A program made the position numbers and the translations under genes. From Bog-473 sp963726135 (GTDB taxonomy: Bacteria; Actinomycetota; Acidimicrobiia; Acidimicrobiales; RAAP-2), in the NCBI GenBank assembly GCA_963726135.1, contig CAVSBE010000008.1:1364001-1428000 (forward strand): a DNA stretch of 64,000 bases, read 5' to 3'. Under the pieces are notes generated by a model. That model searched no databases. It was not told the origin of the DNA and was given only the letters and a program-made list of their open reading frames with translations. How positions within the stretch are numbered: position 1 is the first letter of the stretch; each line of letters opens with the position of its first letter. Positions 27,411 to 37,472 of the stretch are shown in pieces.

Positions 27411-30040
27411 TAGACGTGAACCGTTGATCGCGACGTGGTTAGGGGTGCGAACTCGAGCGATGCACCGCCCATGAGCCAGTCTTGGAGGTCGGCCGACACC
27501 TTCGGTTTGGACAGGTAGTAGCCCTGAATCGAATCGCAGCCCGCGTCGGCAAGCATGGCACAGGTCACCTCGTCCTCCGCCCCCTCCGCCACGACTCCGA
27601 GTCCGAGAGAGTGAGCCATGGCGATGGAGGAACGGACAATGATCGCGTTGCTCAAGTCGTTTGGGAGGTTCGTCACGAAGGACCGGTCGATCTTCAATTC
27701 CTGAACGGGAAGACGGTGCAGATACGCGAGCGACGAGTAGCCAGTTCCGTAGTCGTCGATCGCGATACGGATACCCAGACTCGCCAGCTGGTCCAGCACA
27801 ATGCTCGCTTGCGTGAGATCGTCCATGACCTCTGTCTCAGTCACCTCGAGCATGAGGACGTCAGGCGGTAGATCGTTGGCCTGCAGGTGCCTGGCCACCC
27901 GATCGATGAGGCTCCCATCGGCGAGCTCCCGTCCGGACACGTTCACGGCGAGTCCAATGTTGAGCCCAGCCCGTCGCCAATTCGCCAAATTGGCGCATGA
28001 CTCGGCGAGAACGAATTCGCTGATCTGACTGATCAGACCCATCTGCTCGGCAATGCCGATGAACTCTTCCGGCGGGATCGCCCCGTGATCCGGGTCGTAC
28101 CAACGGGCCAGGGCTTCGACTCGCACGATCTTTCGCGATTTGACCTCGGCGATCGGTTGATACATCACGCTAAGTCCACTTCCGTCTTCAAGAGCGTGCG
28201 TCAATAGGCCTCCGAGCATGAGCCACCTCTGCATGCTTTGGTCATGTTCAACCGAGTACAGCTCGACCGTGCTTCGACGCTCCTTGGCAACGTACATGGC
28301 GATATCGGCCCGTTGGAGAAGCAGATCCGCGTCATCACTGTGCTCGGGCGCCATCGCGATTCCGGCACTTGCCGTTACGGCCAGAGTCATCCCATCGTCC
28401 TCGATCTTGATGGGCCGCGACAGCTCGCCATGGATACCCCGCACGATGGCCAACGCCTTCTCAGCCGTGCCCACGTCGGGTATGACCAGCGCGAACTCGT
28501 CGCCGCCGAGTCGCGCAACTGTGACGCCCGCAGGAACCTCCCGCAACATCCGTTCGGCGAGTTCTTGCAAAAGGCGGTCACCTATGGCGTGGCCGAGAGT
28601 ATCGTTCACGTCCTTGAAGCGGTCGATATCGAGCAAGACGATCGCGACACTCAGACTTTCACGCAACGCGCTCGCTGCACGAGTGAGGAACAACATACGG
28701 TTGGGAAGCCCAGTGAGCATGTCGTGGGTTGCCTGGTGAGACTTGCTATCGACTTCATAGCGCAATTCCTCGACGAGACGGGCACGTTCGAGGTTCGCGC
28801 TGGCGTTTGCGACGAGTGCCTCGAACAGCCGGAGGTCGTCACTGTCGAAGTGGTCCAACTCCTCGGCGCGGTCGAGTGCGACGATCGCTCCGATCGCGGT
28901 CTGCTCGTTCATGAGCGGCGCCACGAGGGCACCGCTGTATTCGCCGGCGATGGGGTCACTTCCGATTCCCGCGTCATGAGTTGCCTTGTGGAGAGAGGCG
29001 GTGCCGGTGGATATCGCTTTGGTGACGAAGGACGAAGGATCAAGTTTGATCGGCTCAACCCCGGACGCCCCACGGTCATCCAAGGCAATCCGACGAGGAA
29101 TGCCGGTTGGTTCGGCCAGGACAAGTTCGGCGCGACGTGCGCGCATAACGGCGCGGACTTGCCCAAGCACGTCCAGACTCATGGATGATGGTTCAAGGCT
29201 TGCGGCTCCGAGCGCGCGACTGAAATCGTAAAGCCGTTGCAACGACGCAAACCTCAATGAGAGGCGTGCGTATCCGCTGTAGGCAACTATGATCAGGCCG
29301 CCGACCAAGAGCAAAGGCACGGTTGCCCAAAGGTCGAACCAGGCTGTGTTCAGCATCACAAGCGAGAGGCAGATACTCGCGGCAACGAGCATCGCCTCGG
29401 TCGTGAGTTGGATCCCCGTCCAGCGCTCTGCGGTCTGGCCATTCAGCGCCCCCCACACGACCCTCGACATAAAGATCATGACAAACTCAGCGGTGCACAA
29501 CGCGGCGGCGGCTATGGCCCAGCCGTAAACGCTGACAGGGCTGTGTGCACCGAGAAGCTCGCGGTAGACGACTGCTGCCAGCGCAATGCCGAACGCGCCG
29601 GTCGACACATTGAAAGCGATCTTGACGATGGCCTGCCTACGAATGACGCCGAAAACGAAGGTGTCGGCGGCGACACAACTCAATACGAGCCACGGTGGAG
29701 ACAGGAACACCAGACCGAGGAGCAGCGGCGTCTCGAGCAGAGCGATGAGGGTCGTATTGCCGCGGTAGTGCAACGACACAGGTGCCCATGAGGCTGCCGC
29801 CCAGAGCACGCACACAATCACACACCACTCGGGTTGGTTGGCCAAGTGTCGGACGGGGCCGAGGCCGTGGAGCGGGCCCAGCAGCAGGGCAGCTGTGGCG
29901 AGGGCGAGGGCTGCCGAAACGGCGAACATGGCAACGGAGCCCCAGCCCGAAGGGGAGCTCGTCGGCGCCGGATTCTCCGACTCGGGTGATTCGATGGATC
30001 CCTGGGCGCGACCGCCCGCGGGCTCGTCGATCTTCGTCAT
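27410..30040 (-). CDS. Membrane-bound GAF-GGDEF-EAL cyclic-di-GMP enzyme
   Basis: ATG 30040 is chosen because it precedes the first membrane helix; the frame is open to 30199. The 876-residue protein has about eight hydrophobic helices (residues 35-300), a GAF-like sensor (about 300-430), a GGDEF domain with intact ARLGGDEFALV and an EAL domain with VEALARW, EVTETEV, IDDYGTGYSSL and VVAEGAED. Both catalytic motifs look intact, so it may make and break c-di-GMP in response to a membrane or small-molecule cue. The MTSRSTVHV-type tail ends 27410, next to the IS21 remnant. Confidence 0.88.
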   Translation of the reverse strand: MTKIDEPAGGRAQGSIESPESENPAPTSSPSGWGSVAMFAVSAALALATAALLLGPLHGLGPVRHLANQPEWCVIVCVLWAAASWAPVSLHYRGNTTLIALLETPLLLGLVFLSPPWLVLSCVAADTFVFGVIRRQAIVKIAFNVSTGAFGIALAAVVYRELLGAHSPVSVYGWAIAAAALCTAEFVMIFMSRVVWGALNGQTAERWTGIQLTTEAMLVAASICLSLVMLNTAWFDLWATVPLLLVGGLIIVAYSGYARLSLRFASLQRLYDFSRALGAASLEPSSMSLDVLGQVRAVMRARRAELVLAEPTGIPRRIALDDRGASGVEPIKLDPSSFVTKAISTGTASLHKATHDAGIGSDPIAGEYSGALVAPLMNEQTAIGAIVALDRAEELDHFDSDDLRLFEALVANASANLERARLVEELRYEVDSKSHQATHDMLTGLPNRMLFLTRAASALRESLSVAIVLLDIDRFKDVNDTLGHAIGDRLLQELAERMLREVPAGVTVARLGGDEFALVIPDVGTAEKALAIVRGIHGELSRPIKIEDDGMTLAVTASAGIAMAPEHSDDADLLLQRADIAMYVAKERRSTVELYSVEHDQSMQRWLMLGGLLTHALEDGSGLSVMYQPIAEVKSRKIVRVEALARWYDPDHGAIPPEEFIGIAEQMGLISQISEFVLAESCANLANWRRAGLNIGLAVNVSGRELADGSLIDRVARHLQANDLPPDVLMLEVTETEVMDDLTQASIVLDQLASLGIRIAIDDYGTGYSSLAYLHRLPVQELKIDRSFVTNLPNDLSNAIIVRSSIAMAHSLGLGVVAEGAEDEVTCAMLADAGCDSIQGYYLSKPKVSADLQDWLMGGASLEFAPLTTSRSTVHV

Positions 30041-30182
30041 GTTCGGAGAATCCGCCGATGTCACGCGCGAACGAGAGGCGTCGGCGCCGTCCGCTTGCAC
30101 AATTCTGTAATCGGCAGAATTGATAGGGGCTTGAGGTCGAGTTCCGCGGTACCTCGGCGGAATCGGGGACCCACCTGGACTT

Positions 30183-30474
30183 CTACGACTCAGCGGCACG
30201 ACCTGTGGCAGCCAGCCGAGCTGCCCGCGCCGGATCTACCCTGCTTCTCGTCTCGCCACCGCGGAAAACCGATCGGGTCAGCACTGCCCGGGCCACGGGG
30301 GTGAGGTTGTCCGGCTCCACGTCGCCCGTCAACACAATCGTCGTCTTGGTCTGCTCCCGATGCGTGTGGCAGTTGGGACATGCTCGGAGGTGGCCCTCGA
30401 ACCGGCAGCCGCGCCCGACGCGACAACGAGCCCTCCAAATGGACCGTCACCAGCTCGACCGCCTGCTGACACAC
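30183..30474 (-). CDS. Zinc-finger anti-sigma-factor-like protein (one frameshift)
   Basis: The GTG at 30474 follows GGAGAG. The start reads VCQQAVELVTVHLEGSLSRR, the usual first helices of ZAS anti-sigma factors with the first Cys. Near 30400 the frame slips and resumes FEGHLRACPNCHTHREQTKT, giving H-x3-C-x2-C, the zinc site that holds the sigma factor. The tail is VARAVLTRSVFRGG, about 95 residues in all. No ECF sigma gene lies next to it, where one is usually found. It may act on a distant sigma factor in redox or envelope stress. Confidence 0.65.
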
Positions 30475-30651
30475 GAATTCTCTCCGTTGGGGTCGTTTCC
30501 GAGGTCGGCGCTGCCGGCGGGGAAGTGATCGTCGCCGTCTTGAAGGTGACATGTGGGAGCGAGCGAAAGTCGACTTCGACTCCGCCCGTCGCCGGGCCGG
30601 CTGACTGAGCGCTCCCTAGTATCGTCGCCACGCCGACGTGCCGGGGGGTGG

Positions 30652-31719
30652 ATGACGACCGAGACTGAAAAGGCCTTCGCCGAGCTCCTTGACGAGGTTG
30701 GCGCGACCCACGCCCGCATGGTCGAGCAGTTGGCGGACGACGAGACCGCGCTGCTCGAGGCCCACAAGTGGGTTCTGTCGATCCTACAGGTGGCCTCGGA
30801 GGTGAACCTGTGGGCCGACACGGCCCGGCCTCGATTCACCGAGATCGTGGGCCCGTACAAGAAGTGGGGCGGTGACAACGCCGACGCCTTCTACTGCTTC
30901 GCCCCGATCGACCCGTCCCGCACCTACAGAGTGACCGTCCAGCCCGGTGACGCCGTCTACCTGTCGTTGACCGTCTACGGCGGTCCCGACGACGGGCGTT
31001 ACTCCACTCACATCGTCGGCACGGTCAACAGTGAGGGCGCAATTCGGGGCCCCGACGGCACCATTGACATCGTCCTGTCACAAGAGCAGCCGACCGAACC
31101 AGGCGTGGCGTGGATCCGATTGGAGCCCGATGCCGTGGCCGCCATCACCCGGGACTACCTCGACGAGCCGCGGACGGGACGGCGGGCCGTGTGGCAGATC
31201 GAGGCGGCCGCTCCGCCCGAGACCTTCCGTGAGAACGACGCCGACCTGGCACGGCGCCTACGAGCGATGGCGACGTGGCTGCGCGAGCAGGCCAGCATCG
31301 TGCCCATCCCGCTCGGCACGCCCAACACCATCGATCCGCCCTACCCGGTGCCCACGACCACATTCGGGTGGGCCGCCGGCGACGCCGCCTACGCCATGGG
31401 GGCCTTCGATCTCGAAGACGACGAGGCCTTGGTGATCCGGGGCCGCTCGCCCGGATGCGTCTTCTGGAACATGTGCCTGTGGAACCGGCTGCTGCACACC
31501 TACAACTACGACTACGAGCGGGTCACGATCAACGGCGCGCAGGCCGAGTACGAGCCCGACGGCTCCTGGATCATCGTCGTTTCGGCCCGACGCCCGGCCC
31601 ATCCGAACTGGGTCTCGACGGCCGGTCACCGCACCGGCCGCATCTGGTTCCGCTGGTTCCTGCCCGACAGCACGCCCGAACAGCCCCGGGTGGAAGTCTT
31701 GCCGGTGGCCGCCGTATGA
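30652..31719 (+). CDS. DUF1214 domain-containing protein
   Basis: The ATG at 30652, after a GGGGGGTGG stretch, gives 355 residues. The N-terminal half is helical (FAELLDEVGATHARMVEQLA); then AFYCFAPIDPSRTYRVTVQP begins a beta-rich domain with FWNMCLWNRLLHTYNYDYER and an end HRTGRIWFRWFLPDSTPEQP. This matches the DUF1214 pattern seen beside DUF1254 proteins, of unknown biochemistry. Its stop overlaps the next start (ATGA at 31716), so the two are translationally coupled. Confidence 0.78.
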   Translation: MTTETEKAFAELLDEVGATHARMVEQLADDETALLEAHKWVLSILQVASEVNLWADTARPRFTEIVGPYKKWGGDNADAFYCFAPIDPSRTYRVTVQPGDAVYLSLTVYGGPDDGRYSTHIVGTVNSEGAIRGPDGTIDIVLSQEQPTEPGVAWIRLEPDAVAAITRDYLDEPRTGRRAVWQIEAAAPPETFRENDADLARRLRAMATWLREQASIVPIPLGTPNTIDPPYPVPTTTFGWAAGDAAYAMGAFDLEDDEALVIRGRSPGCVFWNMCLWNRLLHTYNYDYERVTINGAQAEYEPDGSWIIVVSARRPAHPNWVSTAGHRTGRIWFRWFLPDSTPEQPRVEVLPVAAV

Positions 31720-32978
31720 GCGCCCGCCCGGCGCCCGTGCGCATCGACGACCTGGCGGCGCCCCGTTACAGCAACGAGGCCCGCGCCATCTTGGACTTCA
31801 TGGACGAGGCCGGGTCCCATCTCCGCCTCGAACCGGTGCCGCTGATGGAGGCCGCCGAGGCGGAGACCGGTCTGCACGACTTCGGCCCCGACGATTTCGT
31901 GGAGCGGCTCGGCGTGCTGTGTCGCGCCATGCGGGAGCAGGGCGGGTTCAACGGTGCCGGCGTCATGCAGCAGCACTCCTTCATCGTCGGGCTGCTGAAG
32001 AACCGGCTCCTCCTCGAGGACCTGTTGCGGCGGCACCCCGAGATCCTCGAGGAGCGTATAGCGGCCCCGATCGTCATCTGCGGGCTGCCCAGAACAGGGA
32101 CGACTCATCTGCACAACCTCATGTCGGCCGATCCTGCCCTTCGGTCACTCCCCTACTGGGAGAGCCTCGAACCGGTGCTGGCCGAACGCGAGCAACCCGC
32201 AGCCGGCGCACCTGATCCCCGCAAGGAGCGCACGGAGATGGCCCTGTCGTTCCTCGACACCGCCATGCCGTACTTCATGCGGATGCACGAGATGACCGTG
32301 GAGCACACCCACGAGGAGATTCAGTTGCTCGCCATCGACATCTCGACCATGTTGTTCGAGACGACGGCGCCCATGCCCATGTGGCGCGACCACTACCTGG
32401 CCCGTGATCAACGGTCCAGCTATGCCTACCTGCGCAAAGTGCTCCAGGTGTTGCAGTGGCAGCGGGGTGGGACGCGCTGGGTGCTGAAGTCGCCCCAGCA
32501 CCTCGAGCAGTTCCCGGCACTCGTCGAGACCTTCCCCGATGCCACGTTCGTCGTCACCCACCGCGACCCGGTGTCGGTGACGACGTCCATGGTGACCATG
32601 CTCGCCTACAGCGCCCGGCTGACCCGCGACCGCGTCGACCTCGAGGCCATCGGCCACTACTGGGCGGACCGCCTCGAGCGTATGCTGGGCCGCTGCGCCG
32701 ACGATCACCACGTCCTCCCGCCAGACCAGACCGTGGACGTGCACTTCGACGAATTCATGGCCGACGACCTGGCCATGGTGGGACGCGTCTACGAATTGGC
32801 CGGCCAGCCGCTTGACGATCGCTCCCGCGCCGCCATGACGGCGTTCTTGGCCGTGCATCCGCGGGGCCGGCACGGCGCGGTTCTCTACGACCTCGGCGAA
32901 TTCGGGCTGGACCCGGCCGAGCGGCGGCGGGCGCTGTCCTTCTACACCGAGCGCTTCGGGGTCACGCTCGAGTCCTAG
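31716..32978 (+). CDS. Sulfotransferase family protein
   Basis: A 420-residue product in one unbroken frame. The PAPS 5'-phosphosulfate loop is at residues 123-130 (GLPRTGTT). Then come WESLEPVLAEREQP and the 3'-phosphate motif VVTHRDPVSVTTSM with the expected Arg and Ser. WVLKSPQHLEQFPALVETFP is the conserved middle block of the Sulfotransfer_3 type. It should transfer sulfate from PAPS to a hydroxylated or amine substrate in the cytoplasm. Coupling to DUF1214 suggests a shared pathway. Substrate unknown. Confidence 0.85.
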   Translation: MSARPAPVRIDDLAAPRYSNEARAILDFMDEAGSHLRLEPVPLMEAAEAETGLHDFGPDDFVERLGVLCRAMREQGGFNGAGVMQQHSFIVGLLKNRLLLEDLLRRHPEILEERIAAPIVICGLPRTGTTHLHNLMSADPALRSLPYWESLEPVLAEREQPAAGAPDPRKERTEMALSFLDTAMPYFMRMHEMTVEHTHEEIQLLAIDISTMLFETTAPMPMWRDHYLARDQRSSYAYLRKVLQVLQWQRGGTRWVLKSPQHLEQFPALVETFPDATFVVTHRDPVSVTTSMVTMLAYSARLTRDRVDLEAIGHYWADRLERMLGRCADDHHVLPPDQTVDVHFDEFMADDLAMVGRVYELAGQPLDDRSRAAMTAFLAVHPRGRHGAVLYDLGEFGLDPAERRRALSFYTERFGVTLES

Positions 32979-33139
32979 CTACCTAGTGGATGGCGGAGTG
33001 CCGGATGCGTCGCTAGCAGGAGAACGTGGATCGCGAAACGAGCCCGAGTCCGGTGACCTTGGGCCACCGCAGCGCCCGGTGGCGGCGAGAGGGACTCGGT
33101 CGCCACCGGGCCAGTGTCGCTGCGGATGGTCACGATCGC

Positions 33140-35679
33140 CTACTCCGTGGGCCGGGTGGCGATGCCCCGCGGGTCTCGTCCCGCCAGCACAAAGCCGATG
33201 AGCATGGCCGCGACCGGCATCGCAATCAGGATGAGGAACAAGTTGTCCCACGGGACGTGATTGATGATGTCGGACACGCCGCCTTCCAGCGGGTTTGAGC
33301 GGAACCAGCCGAACAGACCGACGTACGCCGCCACAGTCCCGAGCAGCGCTCCCACGAAGGCGAGGCCACCGGCGGTGATCGCCGTCAGGCTGCGCCGGGT
33401 GCGCGAGCTCGCACCGGTGGCGGTGAGCGTGCGCAGCTCGCTCGCCGTCTCGCTGCGGATGAGTCCCACGCTCATGGCGAGGACACCTAGGGCAAGCGCG
33501 ATGCCGAAGACGGTCGCCCAGTTGACGATCTCCGCCGACGTCGGCGCGTCGTTCTTCGACTCGGTGCTCAGGTCGGCGGAAGCCGCCAGCGAGTTGGCGC
33601 TTGTGAGCTGCGCCGAGGTGACCGGGCTGTTGGTCAGGATCATCCAGCCGCCAAGGCTGTTCTGGTCCTCGACATGCAAACGACGCAGCGCTCTCTCTGT
33701 GATCACCGTGTTGGGGGCCGACGTGCCCGTGGGCAGCTGGCTCTCCTGCTGGACCACAGGGTGAGCCAGGCACTGGTTCGGAGTGCACTGGTTGGAGCTG
33801 CCTGGACCGTTGTCACCCTTCCCGCCGCCGAAGGTGAGCTGCACGCCCGAGCCCGCCAGTCCCGGCCGCGAGCTGAGGATGTCGACGTTGGACGGGATCA
33901 CCGCAGGGTTGATGCCGTAGTCCCGCAGGAGGGCCGGCGTCGCCACGTAGATCGGGCCGTTCCATTGGCGGCCGCCCGCGCTCGGGTTCTGCAAGCCGAC
34001 CGCCGGCTGGTCGAGCTCGACGAGGTGCGTCGCGCCGACGGCAGAGCCGATGGCGCGCACGGCGGCCTCCTGCGTCTGGATGCTCGGCGGCGGCGTCTCG
34101 GGTTGGTTTTGACCGTTCGGCCCGAAGGTTGGGCCGGTCGGCGGGCTGTACACGCTGAGCGCGTTCGCCGCCATGTTCGGCCCGACATAGTCGAAAACAT
34201 TGGCGTAACGGGCGACGGCCACGGCACAAATGATCACGGCGATCATGATGCCCAGGCTGATAGCCGAGAGGGCCGAGCCGGAGCGCGCCCGGTAGCGCGC
34301 CATGTCGCGCAGCGGCAGACGGACGGCGACGGGCGACTTGCCGCCAATGCGCGCCAACAAGGCGAGGAAGAACGGTGAGACGAGGATGATCCCCACGATC
34401 AGCGCGATGAGCCCCGGAACCAGCCACACCACGCCGCCGCCGTTCCCCGAGGCGCCCGAGACGGAGAACATAATGAACCCGATCACGAGTGCGATCACCC
34501 CGGGCACCAGCGAGCGGTGGATCTGGCGGGGGGCGCGGGACGGCCGGCGAGGGCGCTGACCACCGGCACGCGGGTGATCGCGCGGGCGGGATAGCTGGCC
34601 CCGAAGAACGTGGCGATGACCGCGAGCACCATGGCCGGCGCGATCACCTTCCATGGCAGAGCGAACGTACCGATGAGGTGATGGGCGCTCTGCTCGTTGT
34701 GCGGCCGGTAAAGCAGCCAGAGCACCAATCCCAGCACGAAGCCCAAGAGGGCCCCCACGGCTCCGACAATAATGCCGTTGGCCTCCAGGACGAGCCGGAC
34801 GTTGCGATCGGTGGCCCCCATCGACTCGAGCATGCCAAGGGAACGCATGCGGCGCTGCGCGAGCACGGTGAAGCCGCCGATCGACACCAAGGCGATGAGG
34901 AGCATGCCCACCGTGGCCAACGCCAGCACGATGGTCGACGGGTTGATGGTGTTGCTGTTCGAACCCGGCGTCGTGATGAAGGAGGAGAGGGAGGAGAGGG
35001 ATTTGAGCGTGTGGGGCGACGCGTCGAAGAGGACGCTCACCTGCGTCGGGTGTGTCACCTGGTTCGGCCCGACGAGCGCGAACTCGTCGAGCAGGCTCTG
35101 AGGGTTCTGCACGATGCCGACGACGGTCTTGCCTCCTTGGGGCCAGGCGTCGCCCACCCTGAGGTTGAGCTCGGACGCCAGCCCGGGGGTGACGGCGATC
35201 TGGTTCTTCCCGGTCGGGTAGTGCCCGGAGAGCAGCTGGAGCATCGCTCCGCCGTAGGGTCCGTGGGGATCCTGGGACCGCAGCTGATATGTCTGCGTCG
35301 AGCCGGGGACGGTGAACGTCTCGTTGGCGATGACTTGCACGGTGCCGACGGCGTGCCCGATCGTGGCGATGTGCGCCTCCACGGTGAGGAGGCTGGTCGA
35401 CGCGGACTTGCTGGTGGGCGTCAGGCTGAACGTTGCGAGGTCGTGGGCCGTGCCGAACCCCGCGTTGGCCGCCGGCGGAGTATTGACCGCCACCGCAGCG
35501 CCCACCACGACTGCCGCCACCGCGACGACGATGAGGAGCAGGATCAGGAACTGCTGGCGCCACTCGCGCTTGAAGAGGCGCCAGGACCAGCGGAGCATGG
35601 CTCCGTGGGCGGGGACACCGCCGCTGGACGATTCGGGGGCCGGCGCGGTCGCCGGCCGTTCGAGGACGCCGACGCTCAT
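33140..35679 (-). CDS. FtsX/MacB-type ABC transporter permease, two-half form (one frameshift)
   Basis: ATG 35679 overlaps the ATPase stop by four bases. The product is about 846 residues with two FtsX units. A first helix (FLILLLIVVAVAAVVVGAAV) is followed by a large extracytoplasmic domain, then a block of helices (IVLALATVGMLLIALVSIGG) ending ITRVPVVSALAGR. The second half starts VPGVIALVIGFIMFSV and ends VLAGRDPRGIATRPTE. The frame slips near 34515, between ARPPR-like and LVPGVIAL. Such permeases move lipoproteins or drugs, or sense antimicrobial peptides, with their ATPase. Confidence 0.85.
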
Positions 35680-36398
35680 TGGTTCGGGAGATCGGCGAGG
35701 ACCGCTTCCGGGCTCTCGAGAGGGAGCGTCTGGTCGACGACTCTGCCGTCGCGCAGGAAGACCACGCGGTCGGCCCACGAGGCGAGCTGGGCGTCGTGGG
35801 TGACGACCACGGCGGCCAGGCCGCGGTGGCAGGCGGCGAGGATCAGGCGCATGACCCCCTCCGCGTTGGTGGAGTCGAGCGCGCCGGAGGGCTCGTCTGC
35901 CAGGAGCAGCTGGCGGTTGCCCACCACGGCGCGGGCGATGGCGACGCGCTGGCGCTCGCCACCCGACAGCTGGTCGGGGTAACTCGACGCCCGGTCCTTC
36001 AGCCCGAAATCCTCGAGCGACTCGAGCGCCGCCGCCTGGGCCTTGCGGGCCGCGACGCCGTCGAGCTCGAGGGGGAGGGAGACGTTCTCCACCGCACTGA
36101 GCCCGGCGAGCAGGTTGTAGTCCTGGAAGACGTAGCCGACGGACTGGCGGCGCAGGCGCGCCTTGCCGTTGCGCGACAGCGACGACAGGGACCGACCGCC
36201 GATGTAGACCTCACCGCTGCTGGGGTCTTCGAGGCTCCCGGCGATGGTCAACAGCGTGCTCTTGCCCGAGCCGCTAGCGCCCATGACGGCTACCAGAGAC
36301 CCTGCGTCGACCAAGAGATCGATGCGCTGAAGGGCGCGCACCTCGGCGGCCCCTTCTCCGTAGACCTTGGAGATGTCGCGTAGTTCGAGGTAGCTCAT
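35676..36398 (-). CDS. ABC transporter ATP-binding protein (LolD/MacB type)
   Basis: From ATG 36398, 240 residues. Walker A is VMGASGSGKSTLL, the Q-loop YVFQDYNLLAGLSAVENV, the signature LSGGERQRVAIARAVVGN, Walker B LLLADEPSGALD and the switch His VVTHD. This is the MacB/LolD/FtsE subfamily that pairs with FtsX permeases. It overlaps by four bases both the PadR stop upstream and the permease start downstream, so PadR, ATPase and permease form one operon. Confidence 0.92.
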   Translation of the reverse strand: MSYLELRDISKVYGEGAAEVRALQRIDLLVDAGSLVAVMGASGSGKSTLLTIAGSLEDPSSGEVYIGGRSLSSLSRNGKARLRRQSVGYVFQDYNLLAGLSAVENVSLPLELDGVAARKAQAAALESLEDFGLKDRASSYPDQLSGGERQRVAIARAVVGNRQLLLADEPSGALDSTNAEGVMRLILAACHRGLAAVVVTHDAQLASWADRVVFLRDGRVVDQTLPLESPEAVLADLPNQ

Positions 36399-36982
36399 GG
36401 CTTCACTCCCAGCTTGCGCCGGGCCTTGGGGAGGGGGAACGGCTGCGGCGCCGGCGCGTCGCCTTCCAGCACCGCTCTCTTCAAACGGCCGTCGGCCGTG
36501 TCCAGCCACCTGATCAGCGAGTCGAGCCGGAACAGCTCGGCGTCGACGACCAGGGCGAAATTGAGGTCGAAGCGGGACTCGTCCTCCTTGAGCCGGGTCC
36601 ACTGCTGCATGAGCTCGACGAGGTAGCGCCGGTGGATCTGCACGACCTCGTGCACGTCGACGCCGGGGAGCCCGAGGGCCACGAGTACCTTGATCACGAG
36701 CTCGTCCCGCGGCGGCGAGGAGAAGTCGGGCGGGGTGCGCAACCAGACCGTCAGCTCGGACTCACCCTCGGCGGTGATGCGGAAGCCCTTCTGGGGCCCC
36801 ACGTCCGCTGAGTCGTCGGACTCGACGAGGCCGTCGCGCTCGAGCCGCTGCAGGGTCGTGTACACCTGCCCGACGTTGAGCGGCCAGACCTCGCCGGTCC
36901 GTGTCTCGAACTCCTGGCGCAGCTGCAGCCCGTACTTGGGCCCCTCGGCGAGCAGGGCCAACAGGGCGTGACGGATGCTCAC
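36395..36982 (-). CDS. PadR-family transcriptional regulator
   Basis: The GTG at 36982 gives 195 residues. The N-terminal winged helix reads IRHALLALLAEGPKYGLQLR, then NVGQVYTTLQRLERDGLVES, the PadR recognition helix region. The C-terminal helical dimerisation domain contains VVQIHRRYLVELMQQWTRLK. PadR proteins usually repress an adjacent efflux or ABC operon until an inducer binds. Here it is the first gene of the ABC operon, and an 11-bp palindrome (37004-37014) lies just upstream as a likely autoregulatory operator. Confidence 0.9.
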   Translation of the reverse strand: MSIRHALLALLAEGPKYGLQLRQEFETRTGEVWPLNVGQVYTTLQRLERDGLVESDDSADVGPQKGFRITAEGESELTVWLRTPPDFSSPPRDELVIKVLVALGLPGVDVHEVVQIHRRYLVELMQQWTRLKEDESRFDLNFALVVDAELFRLDSLIRWLDTADGRLKRAVLEGDAPAPQPFPLPKARRKLGVKP

Positions 36983-37003
36983 GACCGCTCGATTCGAAGT
37001 AGC

Positions 37004-37014
37004 ATACTGAGTAT
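37004..37014. promoter_or_regulatory. Putative PadR operator palindrome
   Basis: ATACTGAGTAT is a perfect palindrome with a central G, 22 bases upstream of the padR-like start. PadR-family operators are typically AT-rich palindromes of this size. It stands out in a GC-rich region. Confidence 0.6.
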
Positions 37015-37038
37015 CCTATGCCGAAAGAAGCGACGTCG

Positions 37039-37452
37039 TCAAGGGGGACCAGGCCGCGCCCGACCCGGCTGGGGGGCGGCCTGGTCGGGGGGTGGAAGCC
37101 CGCAACTCAGGCGCCCGGTCAGGGCCGACCCGGTCTCCAACAACGTCTTCAGGCTGGCGATGACGGCCGGCCAGCCGTGGGTCGCGCCCGTCAGGACCTC
37201 ACTGCCGGACTCGAAGCGGTCGTGGACCGCGGTGAGCTTCGCGATGCCGTTGCTGGTGTCCTCCATGTCGAAGGCGACCCTGGAGTGTGGCTCGGCCCCC
37301 CAGATGGCGACGGTTGCCGCGTCGAAGCCGTGCTGGGCGGCCCACTCGGGTGTGAACGTGTGCCAGGTGTAGGCCAGCAGCCGGTAGGGATCGGCCTCCA
37401 AGATGACCTGCTCGGGGTTGCTGACCACGAGCCCGACCTGCTCGCAGGCCAC
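37039..37452 (-). pseudogene. SRPBCC (AHSA1-type) gene fragment, 5' truncated
   Basis: The frame contains VACEQVGLVVSNPEQVILEA, then LAYTWHTFTPEWAAQHGFD, RVAFDMEDTSNGIAKLTAVH and THGWPAVIASLKTLLETG, the second half of an AHSA1/SRPBCC lipid-binding fold. The first 45 or so residues of the domain, including strand 1 and helix 1-2, are absent. The frame runs back into the peroxiredoxin gene without an initiator. The C-terminal Pro/Gln/Arg-rich tail to 37039 looks extraneous. Likely a truncated gene left by a deletion joined to the prx gene. Confidence 0.6.
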
Positions 37453-37472
37453 GTCGTAGGTCGGCTCGTCCG

